A stretch of DNA of 5,005 nt, taken from SZUA-521 sp041738285 (GTDB lineage Bacteria; Pseudomonadota; Gammaproteobacteria; Pseudomonadales; Azotimanducaceae). The position numbers were made by a program, and so were the translations under genes. The stretch covers positions 1 through 5,005 of the forward strand of contig JBGSQB010000207.1 in the NCBI GenBank assembly GCA_041738285.1, read 5' to 3'. Position 1 is the stretch's first letter. Every line of letters begins with the position of its first letter. Below, one piece after another: positions 1 to 4,849 of this stretch. The notes under the pieces were generated by a model. It worked only from the letters and a program-made list of their open reading frames with translations. It searched no databases and was not told the origin of the DNA.

Positions 1-181
1 GGCGAAGTGCTTCGGCGGCGTGCACGGACATCGGCCCGATGAACCGCAGTGTCAGGTGCAGATTCTGCGGTGGCACCCAGCGTACCGACGCCTGATCGAA
101 TCTCTCGGCAATGGACCCGGCGCGCAGCTGGAGCGCGGCGATCGTCTGCGGTGCCAATCGACACGCGAAGAATGCCCTCAT
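1..181 (-). CDS. thpR: RNA 2',3'-cyclic phosphodiesterase (2H/LigT family), N-terminal part, cut by window edge
   Basis: Translating the minus strand from the ATG at 181 gives 60 residues, beginning MRAFFACRLAP and running open to the window edge. The text matches the N-terminus of ThpR/LigT proteins: a hydrophobic first strand after MR, then RWVPPQNLHLTLRFIG, which holds the first catalytic H-x-T-x motif (H42, T44) of the 2H phosphoesterase fold. The second H-x-T-x motif lies outside the window. Family members are about 180-190 residues, so roughly a third is present. Known members hydrolyse 2',3'-cyclic phosphate ends of RNA to 2'-phosphates and act in the cytoplasm; the in vivo role is unclear. 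It lies 25 bp downstream of the SirB2-family gene on the same strand and is probably co-transcribed. The ATG fits the family start; an in-frame GTG at 202 is a less likely alternative. No strong Shine-Dalgarno is seen. Confidence 0.88.
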   Translation of the reverse strand, partial: MRAFFACRLAPQTIAALQLRAGSIAERFDQASVRWVPPQNLHLTLRFIGPMSVHAAEALR

Positions 182-206
182 CGTCGAGCCGGTGCGGGTC
201 ACCCGA

Positions 207-575
207 TCAGAATGGCCAGACCAGCTTCGTGTAAGCAACGCGGAACATGTAGAACACCGTCAGCAGCGCCGCGACGAATCCGACCGCCTTCAATCCGCGC
301 GACCCGGCGCGCATGGTCAAAACGCCGAATCCAATGTACGCGATCAGCCCGAGAATCTTGGCCATCAGCCAGCCATGCACCAGCGGCGACAACGACAGGT
401 AGACAGCCAGGGCAATTCCGCACGCGAGCAACAGCGTATCGATGACGTGTGGCGCAATCTTCAACCACTTCTGCTCGCGCAATGGCGAGTCGATGAGCGC
501 GAGGATGCCCCGCGCGGCAAACCCCACCACAGTGACGTATGCGAGCAGCATGTGCAGGTGTTTGATCGCGATCAT
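207..575 (-). CDS. SirB2-family integral membrane protein
   Basis: This 122-residue protein is almost wholly hydrophobic, with four likely membrane helices at about residues 8-26, 41-62, 70-88 and 95-113. The segment PHVIDTLLLACGIALA (42-57) closely resembles the conserved PVVDTLLLLSGIALM stretch of E. coli SirB2 as I recall it, and the length is typical of the family (about 120-130). SirB2 was named from Salmonella as an invasion-gene expression regulator; its biochemical function is unknown and the name should not be read as a virulence role here. The start ATG at 575 is preceded by TAAGG (583-587 on the minus strand) with 7-nt spacing, a good ribosome binding site. It lies 41 bp after the cupin stop and 25 bp before thpR, all on one strand, so an operon is plausible, though no functional link is evident. 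Confidence 0.88.
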   Translation of the reverse strand: MIAIKHLHMLLAYVTVVGFAARGILALIDSPLREQKWLKIAPHVIDTLLLACGIALAVYLSLSPLVHGWLMAKILGLIAYIGFGVLTMRAGSRGLKAVGFVAALLTVFYMFRVAYTKLVWPF

Positions 576-582
576 CGTTGCG

Positions 583-587
583 CCTTA
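583..587 (-). promoter_or_regulatory. Shine-Dalgarno of the SirB2-family gene
   Basis: TAAGG on the minus strand, 7 nt before the ATG at 575. It supports that start and shows the gene has its own ribosome entry in the 41-bp gap after the cupin gene. Confidence 0.6.
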
Positions 588-616
588 CCGTGGTGAAGGG
601 CCAAGAATCGTCGTTT

Positions 617-1207
617 CTAGGTGTGCGACGCAAGCCGCGCGGGCGCACCGATGTCGCCGCGCCACAAGTAGATCGCCAGCATCGCCGCATCGTCAGTGCA
701 CATTGCGTGCGCTACGCCGCTATCGTGCAGGATGCGCTCGCCCGGCGCGCGTTGCTGCCAGTCGCCGGTCCCGGCGCGCCATCGGCTACCCGAAGTGAGC
801 ACGTGATAGCACTCCTGGGCCGGGTGATGGTGCATCGGATAGACGGTGTGCGCCGCGAGGTACAGAAACCCGACCGCATACTCGGCGCTGTATGCGTGGC
901 CCTTCGGACCGATCAACTCGCAGTACCGATAGCGGGCAAGAAAGTGGGGATCGACATATCCAGGGTTCTGACGCCAGCAGAGCGCATCGGCCGCATCGGC
1001 CAAGCTGCGCGCAAGATCCACGCCAACCAACTCACTCAACACGTCACGCCACCCAACCGGCGCCACGACCAGACTCGAACAGGGCACGGGCGGCGTGTCA
1101 TGCAGCTGCGTGACCGCCGACTGCCACGGCTCTCGGTCACGCAGATAGGAAGCGGTCGCCCGACACACCGCGGCGAGCTTGTGCTGGTTCCTGGTGGGTG
1201 AAATCAT
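617..1207 (-). CDS. DMSP lyase-like cupin protein (DddL/DddQ superfamily)
   Basis: This is a single-domain cupin of about 196 residues counted from the ATG at 1207; a TTG two codons upstream (1213) would give 198, and the numbering here uses that 198-residue form. The first cupin motif reads YPMHHHPAQECYHVL and contains H128-x-H130-x-x-x-E134-x-Y136, the metal-site pattern of the DMSP lyase cupins. Y125, three residues before H128, and Y136 sit where I recall the important Tyr120 and Tyr131 of DddQ. The second motif is SGVAHAM with H169, followed by LAIYLWRGDI, which recalls the C-terminal signature of the family. DddL, DddQ, DddW and DddK cleave dimethylsulfoniopropionate to acrylate and dimethyl sulfide with a bound metal; more distant homologues act on other or unknown substrates. 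No DMSP transporter, acrylate-use gene or other ddd gene is in the window, so the reaction remains a family-level inference. No clear Shine-Dalgarno precedes the ATG; GTG at 1168 is an alternative start. The gene is divergent from the dioxygenase at 1198. Confidence 0.78.
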   Translation of the reverse strand: MISPTRNQHKLAAVCRATASYLRDREPWQSAVTQLHDTPPVPCSSLVVAPVGWRDVLSELVGVDLARSLADAADALCWRQNPGYVDPHFLARYRYCELIGPKGHAYSAEYAVGFLYLAAHTVYPMHHHPAQECYHVLTSGSRWRAGTGDWQQRAPGERILHDSGVAHAMCTDDAAMLAIYLWRGDIGAPARLASHT

Positions 1208-2043
1208 GGCCAAGTATAGGCACCACCGGCGGCAACCGAATCAACCACATCGACGCCACACGGTATCCAATTGCGGATCACCAATGCGCAGATCGCCGCG
1301 CGCTCGTTGCCCGCACGCGCGGCGACATGGAGCGATTCGGCGCATGCGAACTGGAAGGCTTCGTCACCCAGACGTCGGTAGCGGTCGCGGTGAAGGAGGC
1401 TCGACACCTTGCAGGCAGTGCGCATCCATCAAGCAGCCACGCCACTGCTTACCTCACCGCACCGAACGAAGCGTTCCCGGTCGATCATCCCCGCAGGCGC
1501 TTGCTTGCCTCGAGCGTGCGCGTGGTGGGGTACGACCAGATTCCACGCAGTCACGTGATCAGGCAACTGTACGAGTGGCAACCGCTGATGAACTTCGTCG
1601 CGGAAGTGTTGAATCTGCCGACCGTGTACCGATATGCCGATCCGATGGGGGCACTCAATATCGCCGTGATGGGTGACGGTGACGCGCTTGCCTGGCATTT
1701 CGACCAGACCGACTTCGTGCTGTCGATCCCGCTCGTTGCAGCCGAGATGGGCGGCGACTTCGAAGTCCACCCGCTCATCCGCAGCGCCGCGAACGAGCGC
1801 TACGATGCGGTCGACGCAGCACTGTGTGACACAGCCCCCACCCCGCTGCGCCTGCCGATGCGCGCGGGCTCGCTGCTGCTGTTTCAGGACCGCAACAGCC
1901 TGCATCGGGTGACGCCGATCGGCGGACCCCGTGATCGCATCGTTGCGTTACTCGCCTACGACACAAGACCCGGTACCGACAGCACTGCGGAACTGAAGCT
2001 GGCGCGCTATGGACGCACCACGCCGCTGTCCTTGCCCGAGTGA
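1198..2043 (+). CDS. Fe(II)/2-oxoglutarate-dependent dioxygenase, BesD/HalD/ArpA-like family
   Basis: This 281-residue protein has a recognisable double-stranded beta-helix iron site: WHFDQTDF supplies H167-x-D169, then GGDFEVHPLIRS, then GSLLLFQDRNSLHRVTPI with distal H236, and R245 or R247 as the likely 2-oxoglutarate salt-bridge residue, followed by LLAYDTRPG. The arrangement resembles proteins annotated as HalD/BesD or ArpA-like, which hydroxylate or halogenate free amino acids. True halogenases replace the Asp with Gly; Asp is kept here, so hydroxylation is the better guess. The substrate is unknown. The GTG start at 1198 is chosen because family-like sequence begins near residue 18 (IDATRYPI) and no other in-frame start lies between; ATG at 1327 would lose about 43 residues of it. 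GGTGG lies right against the GTG, so the ribosome site is weak. The 5' end overlaps the divergent cupin gene; the 3' end overlaps the sigma gene by 37 bp. Confidence 0.82.
   Translation: MKSWPSIGTTGGNRINHIDATRYPIADHQCADRRALVARTRGDMERFGACELEGFVTQTSVAVAVKEARHLAGSAHPSSSHATAYLTAPNEAFPVDHPRRRLLASSVRVVGYDQIPRSHVIRQLYEWQPLMNFVAEVLNLPTVYRYADPMGALNIAVMGDGDALAWHFDQTDFVLSIPLVAAEMGGDFEVHPLIRSAANERYDAVDAALCDTAPTPLRLPMRAGSLLLFQDRNSLHRVTPIGGPRDRIVALLAYDTRPGTDSTAELKLARYGRTTPLSLPE
1213..1218 (-). promoter_or_regulatory. Possible -10 box (TATACT) for the cupin gene
   Basis: TATACT on the minus strand ends 5 nt before the cupin ATG at 1207, so a transcript from it would be almost or fully leaderless, which fits the lack of a Shine-Dalgarno. 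The only -35-like hexamer seen, TTGATT (1239-1244), has a 20-bp spacer, longer than ideal. The site lies inside the first codons of the divergent dioxygenase gene. Tentative. Confidence 0.3.
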
Positions 2044-2927
2044 CCATCGCCAAGCCGCGCCAGCTTGTCCGGGTTGCGCACGGCGTATAGACGTTCGATG
2101 CGGCCGTCGGCCACTTCGAGACTGAAGGTCGTGACTACGCCCCCTGCGTCATCGATGATGACGAGACTCGGTGCATCGTTGATCCAGCACGGTCGCAAAT
2201 CGACCTGCGCCGGATCCGTATGCTTCGTCACGCCCATGAAGAAGCGCACGATCTTGTCGGCGCCGTAGATGGGCCGCAGCGCCGCCAGGGCCTTACCACC
2301 ACCATCTGAAATCAGCGTCGCGGCCGGACTGAGCAAAGCAAGCAGGGCGGCTTCGTCGCGACCGACCACCGCACGCTGAAACCGCGCGGCCAGTTCCTCC
2401 TGCTCGCGGCGCGTCGGTCTGAATCGCGGGCGCTCGTCTGCGACGCGGCGACGCGCCCGTGAGACGATCTGGCGCACTGCATCCGCGCTTTTGCCGAGCG
2501 ATGCTGCAATGTCCGCGTAGCCTGCATCAAACACATCGTGCAGGAGGAACGCTGCCCGCTCTTCCGGCGCCAGCCGTTCGAGCAGCAGCAGAAAGGCAAC
2601 CGACAGGTCATCGGCGAGCGCCAGGCTGTGCTCGGCCTCGTCTTCGGGCGGCGCGGTCAACATCGGTTCCGGCAGCCATGGTCCGACGTACACCTCCGCG
2701 CGACTCTTGCGCTGCCGCAGTTCATCGATACATAACCGCGCCATCGTGGTGCTGAGCCAGGACGCGGGCGCGCGGATCTCCGCGCGCGGCGTACGATGCC
2801 AGCGAAGATACGTCTCCTGCACCAGGTCTTCGGCTTCCGCGCGGGTGCCGAGCATTCTGTAGCCAAGCCCGATCAGTCGCGCGCGGTGCGCTTCGAACTC
2901 GTCGGTCGCGATCGATTCGGCAGTCAT
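2007..2927 (-). CDS. ECF41-family RNA polymerase sigma factor with SnoaL-like C-terminal domain
   Basis: The 306-residue product begins with a sigma-70 region 2 (about 14-75; LGTRAEAEDLVQETYLRWHR) and a region 4 (about 108-162) with helix-turn-helix YADIAASLGKSADAVRQIVSRARRRV in its second half. It continues for about 130 more residues as a SnoaL/NTF2-like domain, which ordinary ECF sigma factors of about 180-200 residues lack. All three ECF41 signatures are present: WLPEP (84-88, in the region 2-4 linker), DGGGK (208-212) and NPDKL (285-289). In studied ECF41 proteins the C-terminal extension replaces the anti-sigma factor and tunes activity. Its ATG overlaps the stop of the CMD-family gene as ATGA (2924-2927), implying coupled translation. 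ECF41 genes are typically linked to CMD-family or oxidoreductase genes, as here, and a matching target promoter precedes the operon. The inducing signal is unknown. The last 30-odd bases are antisense to the dioxygenase gene. Confidence 0.95.
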   Translation of the reverse strand: MTAESIATDEFEAHRARLIGLGYRMLGTRAEAEDLVQETYLRWHRTPRAEIRAPASWLSTTMARLCIDELRQRKSRAEVYVGPWLPEPMLTAPPEDEAEHSLALADDLSVAFLLLLERLAPEERAAFLLHDVFDAGYADIAASLGKSADAVRQIVSRARRRVADERPRFRPTRREQEELAARFQRAVVGRDEAALLALLSPAATLISDGGGKALAALRPIYGADKIVRFFMGVTKHTDPAQVDLRPCWINDAPSLVIIDDAGGVVTTFSLEVADGRIERLYAVRNPDKLARLGDGHSGKDSGVVRP

Positions 2928-3463
2928 GCGGCGCGCGCAGCGGTCACGATGTTGTCTTCCACACGCAGCCGCTCACAGGTGTGCGCGTGACCCAGAACCC
3001 GCTTCATCGTCGGATAAATGCGGGTCGCGGCAATCGCGTAGGCAAGTGTTACAAGACCGCGCTCGCCGTAGCGAGTGAGCGCGCGCGCGCGCATTTCATC
3101 GGTCGCGTTGTGCGCAAGCACCGCATCCGCGAACGCGACCCCGAGCGCAGCGTCTTCCCCCATCGCATCAAAGTCGCGGCCAACGATCGCGCGAACGGTG
3201 GCAGCAGCGACGCCTGCTTCCAGCGCCATGTTCACCACCAGTTGCGCGCACGGTCCGCAATCTTCGAACCGCACGGCGGTAATGCGGGCGGCGAAGAGGG
3301 TATCTGCGGGCAAACCTTCGCGGTGGGCGTTCATCGCTTGCGCCATGGCGAGCTTGAGGAACGCGCGAATCGACACGTCGAGGATCTCGTGCATGTACGT
3401 TGCATCGTAGTCGTAGCGATCACCGAATCGATCGATGATGCGGTGACCAATTGAGCGAATCAT
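2924..3463 (-). CDS. Carboxymuconolactone decarboxylase (CMD)/AhpD-like family protein
   Basis: This 179-residue protein starts at the ATG at 3463 (MIRSIGHRIIDRF). The open frame continues further upstream, but that part reads as nonsense antisense to the membrane-protein gene. It carries FEDCGPCAQLVV with C69-x-x-C72, the redox-type cysteine pair of the AhpD/CMD fold; the region around it is helical and alanine-rich, as usual in this family. In AhpD the pair is followed by a histidine at C+4 (CxxCxxxH); here that position is V76, so an AhpD-like peroxidase-partner reaction is not assured. CMD-family proteins are the best-known genomic partners and targets of ECF41 sigma factors, but their substrate in that setting is not known. 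Both ends overlap neighbours by 4 bp (ATGA), placing it in the middle of a translationally coupled three-gene operon. It has no signal peptide and is probably cytoplasmic. Confidence 0.87.
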   Translation of the reverse strand: MIRSIGHRIIDRFGDRYDYDATYMHEILDVSIRAFLKLAMAQAMNAHREGLPADTLFAARITAVRFEDCGPCAQLVVNMALEAGVAAATVRAIVGRDFDAMGEDAALGVAFADAVLAHNATDEMRARALTRYGERGLVTLAYAIAATRIYPTMKRVLGHAHTCERLRVEDNIVTAARAA

Positions 3464-3861
3464 GTTGCGACTCCCGGCTGCCCGCTGTCGAACAGCGCGG
3501 CAATGAGTGCGGCCAGGGCTAGCAGCGCCGGCCCGTACACGCCGACCGTGTCGATGATACCCGCGTGCGCTGCTGCATGACCTGTCACGGACTCCCAGGC
3601 ATGCACCCCCGCATGCAGACCGAGAAACACCACGGCTGCCGCGATCCCTGGTACTCGCCAGATCGATCGCGACGCCGCGAGCCCCAGTCCGACAGCTGCG
3701 GCAAGGTAAGCGCAGCCGATGTCCCGCACGAAGTGCTCGTTGAACGGCCCAGTGTGCACAACGCTTTCCAGCGACCCGTACCAGGTGTGCGGCGCCAGCA
3801 GCATATACGCGCCGTTGGCTACCAGCAGCAGCCCCAGGAGGCGCAGTACGATCGGCCACAT
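3460..3861 (-). CDS. Small four-helix membrane protein, first gene of the ECF41 operon
   Basis: I do not recognise a named function. With the start at ATG 3861 the protein has 133 residues and four likely membrane helices (about 5-23, 46-63, 70-88, 107-123). Conserved-looking patches are GPFNEHFVRDIGCAYL (38-53) and LHAGVHAWE (82-90); the polar and charged residues beside the helices (H43, R46, D47, H83, H87, E90) could form a binding site within the membrane. I recall similar small membrane proteins annotated only as hypothetical. The start is set by GAAGAAGG ending 9 nt before ATG 3861; ATG 3870 abuts that site directly, and GTG 3891 lies close to the predicted transcription start. The stop overlaps the CMD gene as ATGA. 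As leading gene behind the ECF41-type promoter it is a probable target of the sigma factor and may help sense or answer its signal; this is inference. Confidence 0.82.
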   Translation of the reverse strand: MWPIVLRLLGLLLVANGAYMLLAPHTWYGSLESVVHTGPFNEHFVRDIGCAYLAAAVGLGLAASRSIWRVPGIAAAVVFLGLHAGVHAWESVTGHAAAHAGIIDTVGVYGPALLALAALIAALFDSGQPGVAT

Positions 3862-3870
3862 GACAACCAT

Positions 3871-3878
3871 CCTTCTTC
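3871..3878 (-). promoter_or_regulatory. Shine-Dalgarno of the membrane-protein gene
   Basis: GAAGAAGG on the minus strand lies 9 nt before ATG 3861 and 0 nt before ATG 3870. It therefore favours the 3861 start and shortens the protein by 10 residues relative to the longest open frame. Confidence 0.65.
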
Positions 3879-3881
3879 GAT

Positions 3882-3925
3882 GTGCTGTCACCTAGACGGA
3901 TGGCAACAGGGCTTTGTGACAGCAC
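3882..3925. repeat. Perfect 10-bp inverted repeat bracketing the ECF41 promoter
   Basis: GTGCTGTCAC at 3882-3891 is the exact reverse complement of GTGACAGCAC at 3916-3925, with 24 bp between the arms. The right arm covers six of the seven -35 bases (GTCACA with its flank); the left arm lies at the predicted transcription start. Only part of the repeat would be in the operon mRNA, so it is more likely a DNA-level element than an RNA hairpin. Confidence 0.6.
3895..3921 (-). promoter_or_regulatory. ECF41-type promoter (TGTCACA-N16-CGTC) driving the sigma operon
   Basis: On the minus strand TGTCACA (3921-3915) is followed by exactly 16 bases and then CGTC (3898-3895). This equals the consensus I recall for ECF41 target promoters. 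A transcript starting about 7 nt beyond CGTC, near 3888, would have a short leader of roughly 25 nt containing the GAAGAAGG ribosome site before ATG 3861. The position, orientation and leader length all fit, so the operon is very probably autoregulated by the sigma factor it encodes. Confidence 0.85.
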
Positions 3926-3932
3926 CGCACGC

Positions 3933-3938
3933 TATACT
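3933..3938 (+). promoter_or_regulatory. Likely -10 box (TATACT) of the alpha/beta hydrolase gene
   Basis: TATACT in the context GCTATACTCG, a form common in gammaproteobacterial housekeeping promoters, lies 32 bp before the ATG at 3971. This would give a leader of about 26 nt carrying a ribosome site. No good -35 is seen: TTGTGA (3914-3919) is only 13 bp away. The expected -35 zone overlaps the leftward ECF41 -35 element. Confidence 0.5.
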
Positions 3939-3952
3939 CGTGGCGACAATCC

Positions 3953-3960
3953 AAGGGAGA
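3953..3960 (+). promoter_or_regulatory. Shine-Dalgarno of the alpha/beta hydrolase gene
   Basis: AAGGGAGA ends 10 nt before ATG 3971, slightly long but usable spacing, supporting that start. Confidence 0.55.
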
Positions 3961-3970
3961 TCGATCTCGG

Positions 3971-4846
3971 ATGCTGCGCGGCGGACCCACTTCTCACGTC
4001 TACTTCTCCCAGCGCCTGCGACTGCACTACGTCGACTGGGGCAATCGCGATGCACCGCCAATGCTCCTGGTGCACGGTGGCCGCGACCACTGCCGCAACT
4101 GGGACTGGGTGGCCGAAGCCTTCCGCGACGACTACCACATCATCGCCCCCGACTTGCGCGGCCACGGCGACTCACAATGGATGGTCGGCGGCGGCTACAA
4201 CATGGTGGACTACGTCTACGACATCGCCCAGCTCGTCCACCAGACCACCACCGAACCCGTCACCGTCATCGGCCATTCGCTCGGCGGCTCTGTCTCGGTG
4301 ACCTACACGGGTCTGTACCCGGAACACGTGAAGAAGCTGGTCGCCATCGAAGGCATGGGTCCGCCGCCGCAGATGCTGGCCGCGCGCATGCAGCAGCCCA
4401 CTCACGAACGATTGCGTTACTGGGTGGACGATCTGCGCAAGGCATCGGGGCGCATTCCGCGGCGCTACCCGACCCTGGAAGAAGCGTTTCAACGGATGCA
4501 GACCGAGAATCCTCACCTGTCCGCGGACCAGGCGCGACACCTCACGATTCACGGCATCAACCAGAACGAAGACGGCACCTACACCTGGAAGTTCGACAAC
4601 TACGTGCGATCGTTCTTCCCGGTCGGTCTCAGCACCGAACAGAGTCAGGAGTTGTATGCGCGCATCGCCTGTCCCACGCTCTTGATTCGCGGCACCGAAT
4701 CGTGGGCGTCCGACCCGCAGAAAGACGGTCGCGCCAAACACTTCCGCAACGCCCGGGTCGCCAACATCGAGAAGGCCGGCCATTGGGTGCATCACGATCA
4801 GCTCGATGAATTTCTGCGCGTCGTGCGCGCCTTCCTGGCCGAGTGA
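3971..4846 (+). CDS. Alpha/beta hydrolase-fold protein
   Basis: The 291-residue product has a complete alpha/beta hydrolase layout: LLVHGGRDHCRNWDW (32-46) for the oxyanion region, APDLRGHGDS (59-68), the nucleophile elbow GHSLGGS with S103, a helical cap region at about 135-225, strand CPTLLIRGTESW (234-245), and KAGHWVHHD with catalytic H271. The length is normal for the family, and there is no signal peptide. The position that usually carries the catalytic acid after strand 7 (G-x-x-D) reads G241-T-E-S244; nearby candidates are E243 and D248, or E127 after strand 6. The reaction (esterase, epoxide hydrolase, C-C hydrolase or other) cannot be told from sequence alone. It is divergent from the ECF41 operon across a shared 109-bp region, and the CinA-like gene follows 3 bp after its stop, so the two are probably co-transcribed. 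Confidence 0.92.
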   Translation: MLRGGPTSHVYFSQRLRLHYVDWGNRDAPPMLLVHGGRDHCRNWDWVAEAFRDDYHIIAPDLRGHGDSQWMVGGGYNMVDYVYDIAQLVHQTTTEPVTVIGHSLGGSVSVTYTGLYPEHVKKLVAIEGMGPPPQMLAARMQQPTHERLRYWVDDLRKASGRIPRRYPTLEEAFQRMQTENPHLSADQARHLTIHGINQNEDGTYTWKFDNYVRSFFPVGLSTEQSQELYARIACPTLLIRGTESWASDPQKDGRAKHFRNARVANIEKAGHWVHHDQLDEFLRVVRAFLAE

Positions 4847-4849
4847 GGC

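Noticed and set aside
199..690. 163-codon minus-strand open frame over the SirB2-family gene
   Set aside because: It covers the SirB2-family gene in a different frame, is Arg-rich and has no recognisable motif.
578..1201. 207-codon plus-strand open frame opposite the cupin gene
   Set aside because: It is the antisense shadow of the cupin; Arg/His-rich, with no motif, while the minus strand carries clear cupin motifs.
1822..1834. Palindrome CTGTGTGACACAG, including a minus-strand TGTCACA
   Set aside because: It lies inside the dioxygenase coding region, no CGTC follows the TGTCACA at 16-bp spacing, and the bases are ordinary codons; probably chance.
2001..2061. GGCGCG...CGCGCC as a possible bidirectional terminator at the convergent gene ends
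   Set aside because: The stem is only 6 bp with a loop of about 49 nt and no T-tract on either side; not a credible intrinsic terminator.
3583..3589. Plus-strand TGTCACG resembling an ECF41 -35
   Set aside because: It lies within the membrane-protein gene, with no CGTC at the correct distance and no gene start behind it.
3464..3925. Upstream extension of the CMD-family gene to a 333-residue protein
   Set aside because: The added 154 residues are Arg/Ala/Ser-rich and lie in another frame over the membrane-protein gene. The ATGA overlap at 3460-3463 and family similarity place the start at 3463.
3565..4809. 414-codon open frame on the plus strand
   Set aside because: It is antisense to the membrane-protein gene and then out of frame with the clearly real alpha/beta hydrolase; the protein is Arg/His/Pro-rich with no fold signature, typical of a GC-rich shadow frame.
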